Source: Halolamina pelagica
Lineage (GTDB): Archaea > Halobacteriota > Halobacteria > Halobacteriales > Haloferacaceae
Length of the DNA: 64,000 nt
Direction of reading: 5' to 3'
NCBI RefSeq assembly: GCF_900115675.1
Contig: NZ_FOXI01000006.1
Span: forward strand, 124,001 to 188,000
The position numbers and the translations under genes are program-made. Below are positions 22,329-29,115 of the stretch, one piece after another; within the stretch, counting starts at the first letter, position 1; each line of letters opens with the position of its first letter. The notes beneath the pieces are model-generated. The model had not been told where the DNA came from and made no database searches. It was given only the letters and a program-made list of their open reading frames with translations.

Positions 22329-23357
22329 ATGAAGCTCTCCGCCGTCGACCTCTCGCCGGTCCCCGAAAACGGCACCGCAGCCGAGGCGTACGAGAACACC
22401 GTTGACGCCGCCCAGCAGGCCGATCGACTCGGGTTCGCGCGGTTCTGGGTCGCCGAACACCACGGGATGGCCAGCCGGCTCGCCGGCACGACGCCCGAGG
22501 TGCTGTTGGGCCACCTCGCCGCCGAGACCGAGTCGATCCGCCTGGGTTCGGGGGCAGTGTTGCTGAACCACTACAGCCCGTTCAAGGTCGCCGAGCAGTT
22601 CGCCGCCCTCGACGCGCTCGCGCCTGGCCGGATCGACGCCGGGCTGGGGCGCGCGAACGGCTCGCCGGCGGTGGACCGCGCGCTCGGCACCAGCCGACGC
22701 GTCCAGAACCCCGACGCGGACCACACCGAGAAGATCGAGGCCGTCGTGAACCACCTCTACGACGACTTCCCGGAGGGGCACCAGTACGCCGACATCGAGA
22801 TCCCGAGCTCGGGGGGCGACGAGCCGGCGCCGTGGGTGCTTGGGTCGAGCGCCGCCAGCGCGAAGATCGCCGGGAAACTCGGCCTGCGGTTCTGCTTCGC
22901 GGCGTTCATCCGCCCGCAGTTCGCGGTGCCGGCGTTCGAGGCCTACCGCGAGACGTTCGAGCAGTCGTCGCTCGCGGGGGGCGTCGACGAGCCCGAGGGG
23001 ATGGTCGCGGTGAACGCCGTCGCCGCCGAGACGGACCACGAGGCCGCGCGACTGCGGGCGGTCGCGGAGGCCTCGTTCAAACGGATGCAGCGCGGGGAGG
23101 TCGGGTCGACGCCGTCGGTCGAGGAGGCGATCGACGAACTCGGCGGCGTTCCGGAGCCGACGCCGTCGACGCTCGACGAGGACGAGTGGCCCCGCGCGAT
23201 CTCCGGGAGCCCGGAGACGATTGCGGGGCTGCTGGAGCAGTTGACCGACCGCGTCGGCGTCGACGAGGTGATGCTCCAGCACGTGGTGCCGGACCACGAG
23301 CGGGCGCTGCGGTCGCACGAACTGATCGCGGAGGGGCTCGGGATCGAGTCGCGGTGA
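22329..23357 (+). CDS. Luciferase-like flavin-dependent oxidoreductase
   Basis: 342 aa, a single TIM-barrel domain of the luciferase-like monooxygenase family. Family marks are FARFWVAEHHGMASRLAGTTPEVLLGHLAAETESIRLGSGAVLLNHYSPFKVAEQFAALDALAPGRID in scattered order, the barrel turn GLGRANGSP, and the C-terminal GSPETIAGLLEQL flavin-phosphate region. It uses FMN or F420; the sequence does not decide which. Substrate unknown. It stands alone between the lipoprotein gene and a convergent methyltransferase. Confidence 0.9.
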   Translation: MKLSAVDLSPVPENGTAAEAYENTVDAAQQADRLGFARFWVAEHHGMASRLAGTTPEVLLGHLAAETESIRLGSGAVLLNHYSPFKVAEQFAALDALAPGRIDAGLGRANGSPAVDRALGTSRRVQNPDADHTEKIEAVVNHLYDDFPEGHQYADIEIPSSGGDEPAPWVLGSSAASAKIAGKLGLRFCFAAFIRPQFAVPAFEAYRETFEQSSLAGGVDEPEGMVAVNAVAAETDHEAARLRAVAEASFKRMQRGEVGSTPSVEEAIDELGGVPEPTPSTLDEDEWPRAISGSPETIAGLLEQLTDRVGVDEVMLQHVVPDHERALRSHELIAEGLGIESR

Positions 23358-23405
23358 GAAGACGGAGTCGAGCCGTGCTGCGGGGACGATGTCGTCGCGA
23401 CGCGC

Positions 23406-24083
23406 TCAGGGCGCGACGCCGACGGTCAGCAGCGTTCCCCAGGTCCGATAGCGCTCGACCATCGCCTCGCGGCTGTCGAACTCCTCGTGGGGGAACTCGG
23501 ACGCGGGCGGGATCTCGATCTCGCGGTCCGGGACGTTGTCCTGCTCGGCGACGTGCAGGCCGGCGTCGCGGAACGCGTCGCGGTACTCGCTGCGGTCCCA
23601 GCGGGTCATCTCGATCTCGATGTTCGCCTGCCACCCGTGGGAGGCGACGTTCTCCTCGTAGTAGTTGACCGCGCAGTAGAACGTCCCGCCGGGTTTCAGC
23701 ACGCGCCGGATCTCCTCGAGCGTGTGGTGGGGGTCGTTCGCGTAGTAGAACGCCTCCATCGAGAAGGCGTGGTCGATCGAGCCGTCGGCGAACGGCAGGT
23801 GGTCGAAGTCGCCGACGAGGAAGCCCACGGCGTCGTCCTCGCTGTAGCCGTCGGCCTTCCGGGCCATCTCGGGCGAGCCGTCGAGGCCGTAGGCGGCGCC
23901 GATGCCCCGCTCGCGCAGCGCCCGCAGCGCGTAGCCGCTGCCGGTCCCGAGGTCGAGGACGGTGTCGCCGTCCTCGACGGGCATGCGAGCCAGGATCGGC
24001 CGCGCGGTGTGCCAGTGGCGGTCCTCCATCCCCTGCTCGCGACCCTCGGCGGCCCAGGCGTCGAACTCCTCGCGAACGCTCAT
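23406..24083 (-). CDS. Class I SAM-dependent methyltransferase
   Basis: 225 aa. The SAM-binding glycine loop is VLDLGTGSGYAL (motif I). YGLDGSPEMARKA is motif II, GDFDHLPFADGSIDHAFSMEAFYYAND is the motif II/III region (split here only for reading), and LEEIRRVLKPGGTFY is the post-III motif. The N-terminus (REEFDAWAAEGREQGMEDRHWHTA) is distinctive of a haloarchaeal subgroup. Substrate unknown; the context gives no clue. Confidence 0.9.
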   Translation of the reverse strand: MSVREEFDAWAAEGREQGMEDRHWHTARPILARMPVEDGDTVLDLGTGSGYALRALRERGIGAAYGLDGSPEMARKADGYSEDDAVGFLVGDFDHLPFADGSIDHAFSMEAFYYANDPHHTLEEIRRVLKPGGTFYCAVNYYEENVASHGWQANIEIEMTRWDRSEYRDAFRDAGLHVAEQDNVPDREIEIPPASEFPHEEFDSREAMVERYRTWGTLLTVGVAP

Positions 24084-24204
24084 GGGCGGGGTTGGACCGT
24101 CCCCGGCAAAACGGGTTCGGCTCCCGGTCGGACCAGGTCCCGAGGGGCGACTCCGGCCCGTCCCTCGCCGCGAGTTTCAAGTCGCCGCCGGTGTACCACC
24201 GCCT

Positions 24205-24789
24205 ATGGAGTACGACCTCGCCATCGACGGCGCACCCGAGACCGTCCCGGCCGGCACCGCCCTGCTGCTTCTGCACCCCAGTATCGGGGAGACCGACCGC
24301 GTCGACACGGACTTCCTCAGCGCCGACACAGACCGGTTCCTGGTGATCTCCACCCGAACCACCGCCCGGGAGGTCGAACAGAAACTCGACTACTACGAGG
24401 TCGACGAGTCCCGCGCGGTGATCCTCGACACGCTCTCGATCGAACGCGGCTACTCCCGCCGCTCGGCGCCGAACATCCACTACGCCGCCGGCCCGGACGA
24501 CGTGGAGGGGATCGTCGAGGACGTGGAGTCGTTCCTCGAAACGACCGAGGGACACCGCCGGATCACGTTCGACTCGCTCAGCGAACTCGCCTACTACGGC
24601 GACGAGGCCGCCGCGCTGGAGGCCGCCGAACGACTGATCGAGCTCGTCCGCGAACACGGCGCCGTCTGCCTGTTCCATCTCTCCAGCGAGGTCCACGACG
24701 ACGACACCGTCGCCGCCTTCGCCGAGCTGTTCGACGGGACGGTCACCCTCGACGACGACGGGACCGTGAGCTACGAAGCCGCCGAGTAG
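24205..24789 (+). CDS. KaiC/RecA-like protein lacking a Walker A motif
   Basis: 194 aa from the ATG at 24205. The beta-alpha pattern resembles the haloarchaeal RecA/KaiC-like DUF7504-type proteins: LLLLHPSIGETDRV stands where a P-loop would be, with no GKT; FLVISTRTTAREVEQKL follows; and RITFDSLSELAYYGDE matches the Walker B region of KaiC-type ATPases (F-D-S-L). VCLFHLSSEVHDD and a beta-rich end complete it. Such proteins are thought to be signalling or DNA-related but are untested. The 18-base repeat array begins about 85 bases after the stop. Confidence 0.72.
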   Translation: MEYDLAIDGAPETVPAGTALLLLHPSIGETDRVDTDFLSADTDRFLVISTRTTAREVEQKLDYYEVDESRAVILDTLSIERGYSRRSAPNIHYAAGPDDVEGIVEDVESFLETTEGHRRITFDSLSELAYYGDEAAALEAAERLIELVREHGAVCLFHLSSEVHDDDTVAAFAELFDGTVTLDDDGTVSYEAAE

Positions 24790-24872
24790 GTCCGCCACCC
24801 CGCCGGTTTTCGGTGTCCTCGCCAGTTCCTCCGTCGGTTCCACCCGAAGCGCCGGGGGTCGTCAGCGGAGGT

Positions 24873-25068
24873 GAAGGAGTCGTTCCAGTCGAAACGGTAC
24901 GTGCAGTCGAAGCGTTCGAAGGGGACGAAACGGTGGAAAGAGACGAAACGGTCGACGGAATCGAGACGATCGAACGAGGCGAAACGAGCCACGGAGGCGA
25001 AACGGTCGGTTGAATCGAGATGATCGACCGGGCCGATACGCCCGAACGAGTCGAAACCGTCCCGTAAG
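24873..25068. repeat. 18-base degenerate tandem repeat array, about ten units
   Basis: Units with consensus GAAACGGTCGAACGAGTC repeat in exact 18-base register from 24891 (starts at 24891, 24909, 24927, 24945, 24963, 24981, 24999, 25017, 25035, 25053), with a weaker unit at 24873. Every unit from 24891 begins with GA, and most have ACG at positions 4-6. The first copy with its left flank reads TTCCAGTCGAAACGG (24884-24898), the 5' half of an ORB without the G-string. The array fills the gap between two convergent genes, so it is outside coding sequence on both sides. It has no spacers and is not CRISPR. Confidence 0.85.
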
Positions 25069-25079
25069 CGGCGATGCCG

Positions 25080-25862
25080 CTACTCCGCCAGCGCGTCGAC
25101 GGTCTTCTCGGCCCACCGGACCGCGTACTCCGCGCCGTGGTCGCGGTAGGCCAGCGTATCCAGCGCCGCGAACGGCGCCGGCAGGTCGAGCCCGTGTTTC
25201 ACTGCCGAACACGCCAGTTCCGTCGCCGCGGGGAACGTCGTCTCGCCGCGGGCGACCTCGCCAGGCAGGTCCTCGATCCGGCCGACGAGTCGGTCGCCGG
25301 CGTCGGCCCACGCCGCGTGGAGTTCATCGTGCTCGCCCTCCCACGCGCGGAACCGCTCGCGGGTATGGAGGCCGACCCAGGCCTCGAACAGCGCCATCGC
25401 GACCTGGTACGTCGCCGCGCCGCCGAGGCCGAGCGCGTCGTCGAGTTCGGGGTAGCGCTCGCCGAAGAAGGGGAGGAAGCTCTCCGGGACGCCCTCGTCG
25501 ATCTCGACCAGCGCCTCCGCGAGCAGGAACGAGCGGAATCCCTCGGGAGTTCCCGCGGCGCGGGCCTTGACGAGCACCGTCGGCGGCTCCGTCTGTCGGG
25601 TCCGGACGACCGTGCCGTCGCCCGGCAGCCCGACCGTGAACTGCGCGCCGGCGTAGTCCGCCAACTGCGAGGGCGCGTTCGCCGGGAGCCACGACTCGGG
25701 GTAGGCGGCGGGGTCGAGCGCGTCGACGAGCAGGCCCAGCTCCTCGGCGACCGCGGGCGGGAGCGTCTCGAAGTCCTGCTCCACGTCGAGAACGAGGACC
25801 TCGGGGGTGAGGTCGCGATGCAGTCGCTGAACCGGCGGGGAGAGCGTCCGCTCGGTGAACAT
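25080..25862 (-). CDS. Conserved haloarchaeal protein of unknown function
   Basis: 260 aa, family not recognised. It is mostly helical with two aromatic, conserved-looking segments (ADYAGAQFTVGLPGDGTVV; YQVAMALFEAWVGLHTRERFRAW) and an end reading LAYRDHGAEYAVRWAEKTVDALAE. No membrane segment, signal peptide or metal site is clear. Its ATG overlaps the stop of the 32-aa membrane gene by one base (TGATG), so the two are co-translated. The 3' end faces the tandem repeat array. Confidence 0.78.
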   Translation of the reverse strand: MFTERTLSPPVQRLHRDLTPEVLVLDVEQDFETLPPAVAEELGLLVDALDPAAYPESWLPANAPSQLADYAGAQFTVGLPGDGTVVRTRQTEPPTVLVKARAAGTPEGFRSFLLAEALVEIDEGVPESFLPFFGERYPELDDALGLGGAATYQVAMALFEAWVGLHTRERFRAWEGEHDELHAAWADAGDRLVGRIEDLPGEVARGETTFPAATELACSAVKHGLDLPAPFAALDTLAYRDHGAEYAVRWAEKTVDALAE

Positions 25863-25960
25863 CAGGCGCCGCTCGAGAGAACGATCTGGAAGACCAGAGC
25901 GAGCGCCAGAAGCGCCGACAGGCCGACTGTGCTGGTGACGATCTTCGTCGGGGTGCTCAT
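25862..25960 (-). CDS. 32-aa single-helix membrane protein
   Basis: A very short gene from the ATG at 25960: MSTPTKIVTSTV followed by one hydrophobic helix (GLSALLALALVFQIVLSSGA). It overlaps the next gene by one base in the TGATG arrangement, which is common in genuine haloarchaeal operons and argues against a chance reading frame. Longer in-frame starts add Arg-rich sequence unlike the rest. Role unknown; it may anchor or assist the downstream protein. Confidence 0.6.
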   Translation of the reverse strand: MSTPTKIVTSTVGLSALLALALVFQIVLSSGA

Positions 25961-26050
25961 GCTCGGTGCTGCGACCGCGTCGCTGTTAACAGTTGCTGTC
26001 AGCGATCGACGCGGACGCGACGGAAGGGTCGCCCAGTGATCGACGGCCAC

Positions 26051-26932
26051 TCAGTCGTCGATCCCGTAGTCGTCGGCCATCTCGATCACGTACCGTCCGT
26101 CCTCCTGGAGCGAGATGATGTACTCCTTCCGGTCGTACAGCTCCATGAGGTTGAGTTCGTACTGGCCGGGGGCGGTGATCTTGATGCTCTCGAACTGCTG
26201 GTTGAGTTCCTCCCGGAGCGCCCGCAGGTCGGTGTCCTCGTCGGTCACGGGCTCCTCGCGCTCCGGCGCCGAGCCGGCGACGGGCTGCTTCTCGACCGGC
26301 TCGTCGTCCTCGGGGCCGAGGGCACCCGAGAGGGCGAACTCGTCGGGGTCGGCTCCCGACGGCGTCTCTGTCGGCGGCCCCTGTGGCGTCCCGCGGCCGC
26401 GGCCGTCCGATGGTACCTCGCTCTCGCCATCCGACGGCGCCTCGCTCTCGGCGTCGGCCACCCGGCGACGCGCCTCGTCGATCTCGTCGGGGCTGGCCGC
26501 GGCCGAGCGCGCGTCGCGCTGGGCGCTGTTCTCCGCGCCCGTGTCGTCGGCGATCTCCGCGTCTCGGAACTCCTCGTCGGCGGGCGTCGACTCCGCGGGG
26601 GCGGCGTCGACAGCGTTGTCAGCGGGACCGGTACCTCCAGTCGGCTCCACGTCCCCCGCGGACTCCGGGTCCGACACGGGTTCGGCCGGCTCAGCTGCGG
26701 CTGCCGTTTCCCCGGGCTCCGCCGTCGATGGCGCGTCCGACTGGTCGGTCAGCGACGGTTCCTCCGACTCGACGGGGTCAGTGTCGGCCGGCGACGCCGG
26801 CTCGTCGGGCTCGGGGCTCCGGTCCGGCGGCTGGAACTGGAACTTGTTCCCGCCGCAGTTCGGACAGCCCGAGAGCATCTCCTTGGAACCGTCGTCGAAC
26901 TGCCGGCCGCAGGTGGTACACTCGTGGGGCAC
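26051..26932 (-). CDS. oapC: Origin-associated zinc-ribbon protein OapC
   Basis: 293 aa from a GTG. The N-terminal zinc ribbon has two Cys pairs (CTTC and CPNC) in HECTTCGRQFDDG and GCPNCGGNKF. About 180 residues of acidic, Ser/Glu/Asp-rich disordered sequence follow. The C-terminus is a small conserved domain (FESIKITAPGQYELNLMELY, then KEYIISLQEDGRYVIEMADDYG). This arrangement and the position after oapB fit the OapC/ArvC family found beside haloarchaeal oriC1. Its molecular role is not established. It is the last gene of the oapA-oapB-oapC operon leading away from the origin. Confidence 0.9.
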   Translation of the reverse strand: MPHECTTCGRQFDDGSKEMLSGCPNCGGNKFQFQPPDRSPEPDEPASPADTDPVESEEPSLTDQSDAPSTAEPGETAAAAEPAEPVSDPESAGDVEPTGGTGPADNAVDAAPAESTPADEEFRDAEIADDTGAENSAQRDARSAAASPDEIDEARRRVADAESEAPSDGESEVPSDGRGRGTPQGPPTETPSGADPDEFALSGALGPEDDEPVEKQPVAGSAPEREEPVTDEDTDLRALREELNQQFESIKITAPGQYELNLMELYDRKEYIISLQEDGRYVIEMADDYGIDD

Positions 26933-26936
26933 GGGC

Positions 26937-27359
26937 CTACTTGCGGGAGACGAGCGTGCTGATGAGGTTCTCGTCCTTGTGCAGCGTCTCGATCTGGTTG
27001 GCCGGGCCGATCACCGTCAGCTTCTGGGTGTCCTCCTTCCCCATCAGTCGGTCGAACAGCCCGGGGTTGGTCGAACTCGACTTGGGGTACGTCTCGATCT
27101 CGATGCCGTTGAACTCGTCCGGGCTGATCTCCGTCATCGTGACCTCGATCAGCTTCGACTCCTCGTCGGGGGTGAGCCCCTCCTCGAGGATCACGATGTT
27201 GCCCTCGCGAACCCCGTCGAGGATCAGCCGGATCTTCTCCATGCTCGTGAGCCCCTCCATCCGGGCGCCGCTGATCATGTCGACCCGGACGCCGTCGTCG
27301 GGGCCGTCCTCACCCTCGGTGGGTCCTCCGTCGCCGTCGCCGCTGGTTACTTCGGGCAT
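26937..27359 (-). CDS. oapB: Origin-associated DUF2073 protein OapB
   Basis: 140 aa. After a 25-residue acidic lead, a compact alpha/beta domain reads VRVDMISGARMEGLTSMEKI, RLILDGVREGNIVILEEGL and KLIEVTMTEISPDEFNGIEI. The sequence near 85-100 (YPKSSSTNPGLFDRLMG) is also typical of the DUF2073 (OapB/ArvB) family. The gene follows oapA with two bases between stop and start and precedes oapC by four bases. The three always travel together next to haloarchaeal origins. The function is unknown but probably depends on the OapA GTPase. Confidence 0.92.
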   Translation of the reverse strand: MPEVTSGDGDGGPTEGEDGPDDGVRVDMISGARMEGLTSMEKIRLILDGVREGNIVILEEGLTPDEESKLIEVTMTEISPDEFNGIEIETYPKSSSTNPGLFDRLMGKEDTQKLTVIGPANQIETLHKDENLISTLVSRK

Positions 27360-27361
27360 TG

Positions 27362-28003
27362 TTAGGAGAAGTACTCCGCGATTTTCTCGTACACTTCGTC
27401 CATGTTCTGTCCCTCCAGGGCCGACAGGGGGATCGTCTCGTGCTGCGGGAACGCGTTCGCGATCCGCTGGATGTCCGACTCCTCCTTGTCGATCTTGTTC
27501 GCGAGGATCAGTACCGGGAGCTCCTGGCTCTCGATGATGCCGATCAGCATCGTGTTCACCTGGGTGAACGGGTCGTCGGTGCTGTCGAGCACGTAGATCA
27601 CGCCGTCGACGTCCTCCCGGAGCCAGTGCATCGCCTCCGCGACGCCCTCGGTGGCCTCGCGGGAGCGCCGGACGGCGTCCTCCTTCTCCATGTCGTGCTC
27701 GAGGAACTCCTCGTAGTCGACTTTCGTCGCCACGCCGGGCGTGTCGACGATGTCGATGGTGACCTCCTTCCCGTCGCGCTCGATGGTCACCCCCTCCTTG
27801 CGGCGGGCGCGTCGTGTCTCGTGGGGGATGTGACTCTCCGGGCCCACCGCGTCGCCGGTCCAGTCGCGGGCGATCCGGTTCGCCAGCGTGGTCTTCCCGG
27901 CGTTGGGCGGGCCGTATATCCCGATTCGCTTCGGCTCCTCTGAGGCAAACAGGCCGTCGGTGACCCGCGTAATGCTGTCTTTTAGACTCGTGAGCAGACC
28001 CAT
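27362..28003 (-). CDS. oapA: Era-like GTPase OapA, origin-associated
   Basis: 213 aa from the ATG at 28003. The G motifs are all present: G1 GPPNAGKTT near residue 30, G3 DTPG, G4 NKID and G5 SALEGQN. The N-terminus MGLLTSLKDSITRVTDGLFASEE is characteristic of the origin-associated family; the frame remains open upstream into the origin but that part is not protein-like. A GGAG lies close before the ATG. OapA heads the operon transcribed leftward from oriC. Links to replication initiation or chromosome segregation are inferred from position only. Confidence 0.93.
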   Translation of the reverse strand: MGLLTSLKDSITRVTDGLFASEEPKRIGIYGPPNAGKTTLANRIARDWTGDAVGPESHIPHETRRARRKEGVTIERDGKEVTIDIVDTPGVATKVDYEEFLEHDMEKEDAVRRSREATEGVAEAMHWLREDVDGVIYVLDSTDDPFTQVNTMLIGIIESQELPVLILANKIDKEESDIQRIANAFPQHETIPLSALEGQNMDEVYEKIAEYFS

Positions 28004-28196
28004 CCTTATCTCCTGCCCCCGCTGCTGTAGGGGGCTGTTACTCTGAGTACCACCGGCGACACACTTAAGAATGGCGTCAGACGGGGTGGAACCCCTGAGC
28101 CGCGTCGACGAGCGAAACGCCGGTCGAGTCGACGATTCATCAAAACGTAGGTAAATCGAGTGTCGTCCTCGGGAGAACGTCAGCGAGGGGTACTGT

Positions 28197-28220
28197 TTCC
28201 ACTCGAAACGGAGGTGGGTG
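28197..28220 (+). other. Origin recognition box 1
   Basis: Reads TTCCACTCGAAACGGAGG and then TGGGTG. It is the left member of the convergent pair left of the A+T-rich element; its G-rich end points right. Confidence 0.88.
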
Positions 28221-28315
28221 TTCGCTCGAACACGGTTGCGAATGCGGAGTTTTCCCGAACGAGGTCGGTACACCGGCGATCGAACGGGATACCGATCTCC
28301 CGAACCGACGGTGAA

Positions 28316-28344
28316 CACCCCCACCCCCTCGTTTCCCGTGGAGC
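28316..28344 (-). other. Origin recognition box 2
   Basis: On the minus strand it reads GCTCCACGGGAAACGAGGGG and continues with a long G-rich tail. It faces box 1, and its 5' end is nearest the A+T-rich element. Confidence 0.88.
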
Positions 28345-28346
28345 GA

Positions 28347-28371
28347 CACGGTAGGGGAGGGGAGGGGTGTC
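28347..28371 (+). other. G-rich tract beside the unwinding element
   Basis: Three GGGG runs separated by single A residues, preceded by GG, lie between box 2 and the A+T-rich block. It is not an ORB. It could form a two-tetrad quadruplex or act as a spacer; this is only a possibility. Confidence 0.5.
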
Positions 28372-28387
28372 GAGCTGGCGGCAACAC

Positions 28388-28480
28388 ACGTAACTAATCA
28401 AATCATATCTCCAATAAAGAAAGAACGAAGATTGCAGTACGGACTAATCTATCGTCGTGCGTAGTAAAACTACCGTTCGA
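28388..28480. other. A+T-rich duplex unwinding element
   Basis: From 28391 to 28440, 35 of 50 bases are A or T, by far the most A+T-rich stretch of the window; A+T richness continues less strongly to 28480. It is bracketed by the two convergent ORB pairs, as expected for the site of initial strand opening. Confidence 0.85.
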
Positions 28481-28529
28481 TAGGTGGCGGTTTCTGCCGC
28501 TTCTCGACCCCACCCCCCACCGTTACCGT

Positions 28530-28558
28530 GTTCCAGGCGAAACGAAGGGGTGGGGGGG
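28530..28558 (+). other. Origin recognition box 3
   Basis: Reads GTTCCAGGCGAAACGAAGGG followed by a long G-string with one T. It is the first box right of the A+T-rich element. A weak inverted half-match (28508-28527, minus strand) abuts it. Confidence 0.9.
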
Positions 28559-28563
28559 TTTCG

Positions 28564-28588
28564 ACCTCCCCATCGTTTCCAGTCCACC
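28564..28588 (-). other. Origin recognition box 4
   Basis: The minus strand reads GGTGGACTGGAAACGATGGG and then GAGGT. It faces box 3 with five bases between the G-rich ends, making a compact convergent pair. Confidence 0.8.
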
Positions 28589-28688
28589 AAGGATTCCCGA
28601 CGATCGAGGCACCATGCCGTCAGTGAATTCTGTTCCGGATCGTATCCCGCCAGCGTCGGGATGGTTCCGTCGCCGTGCAGTCCGGTCT

Positions 28689-28709
28689 CGACCCTCCGTT
28701 TCACCTCTG
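28689..28709 (-). other. Weak origin recognition box 5
   Basis: The minus strand contains AGGTGAAACGGAGGGTCG, a core match with a poor 5' half. Binding is uncertain. Confidence 0.5.
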
Positions 28710-28754
28710 TGCGGCGACGCCCCGTGTGAGGGCACCCAGGGGCGCTCTCGGGTC

Positions 28755-28781
28755 GTCGACTAACACGCTCAGTCGACTAAC
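28755..28781 (+). repeat. Direct repeat GTCGACTAAC in the origin
   Basis: GTCGACTAAC occurs at 28755-28764 and 28772-28781 (17-base spacing), followed by a third GTCGAC near 28785 and related CGACCAAC words near 28808 and 28825. It is a separate word from the ORB and could be a binding site for another factor. Confidence 0.65.
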
Positions 28782-28868
28782 CCAGTCGACCGGCCAGTTC
28801 CACCTGCCGACCAACTGGCGCCATCGACCAACGCCAGCTACCGTGGCCCTCGACGGCATCGACGGGGA

Positions 28869-28897
28869 ATCCAGTCGAAACGGAGGGGAAGGCGGGG
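28869..28897 (+). other. Origin recognition box 6
   Basis: ATCCAGTCGAAACGGAGGGG followed by AAGGCGGGG. A near-consensus box between the origin core and orc1. Confidence 0.85.
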
Positions 28898-29088
28898 ATT
28901 CCCGTACAGGGTCGCGGTGTCCGATGGCCCGTAACCCGTCGCGCAGTGCCGGTCCAACAGGGACAGGTTTTTGGTACCCCTATTCATTTGGTTCGAGTGC
29001 ATCAACTGGACGGCGCCTCGGAAAACTTCGCGACGAATCGGGCCTTGCAGGCGGTTGCACGGCAGATATTCCGATTCCGGCTGCCGTT

Positions 29089-29110
29089 CTCCACACGAAA
29101 CGCAGGGGTA
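29089..29110 (+). other. Origin recognition box 7 on the orc1 promoter
   Basis: CTCCACACGAAACGCAGGGG ends six bases before the orc1 ATG at 29116 and covers the likely transcription start given a TATA-like GATATT at 29064-29069. Orc1 bound here would block its own transcription. Confidence 0.8.
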
Positions 29111-29115
29111 TCCAA

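Larger units (their letters stand above)
28004..29115. other. Replication origin, oriC1 type
   Basis: A 1.1-kb gene-free region between divergent oapA and orc1. It contains at least five clear ORBs near consensus TTCCANTCGAAACGNAGGGG plus weaker ones, and an A+T-rich block at 28388-28480. The best boxes form two convergent pairs, 28197/28344 and 28530/28588, one on each side of the A+T-rich block, with G-strings facing each other inside each pair. A further ORB lies at 28869 and one on the orc1 promoter at 29089. The layout, the adjacent Orc1/Cdc6 gene and the oap operon are the known hallmarks of haloarchaeal oriC1. Short reading frames in the region (with peptides like FRLEW) are translations of the boxes, not genes. 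Confidence 0.93.

Noticed and set aside
24771-24992. A 73-codon minus-strand frame through the tandem array (Phe/Arg/Asp repeats)
   Set aside because: The periodic peptide is forced by the 18-base repeat; it overlaps the end of a real gene and lacks a promoter.
24873-25068. CRISPR array
   Set aside because: The 18-base units are contiguous and degenerate with no spacers, and there are no cas genes.
28140-28735. Small reading frames in the origin giving peptides such as FRLEW and SRRNEGVG
   Set aside because: The peptides are translations of the origin recognition boxes in various frames; composition is basic and unlike neighbouring proteins.
28675-29115. In-frame upstream extension of orc1
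   Set aside because: It runs through ORBs and promoter-like sequence, has Pro/Arg/Ser-rich composition and no similarity to Orc1; the ATG at 29116 opens the typical acidic start.
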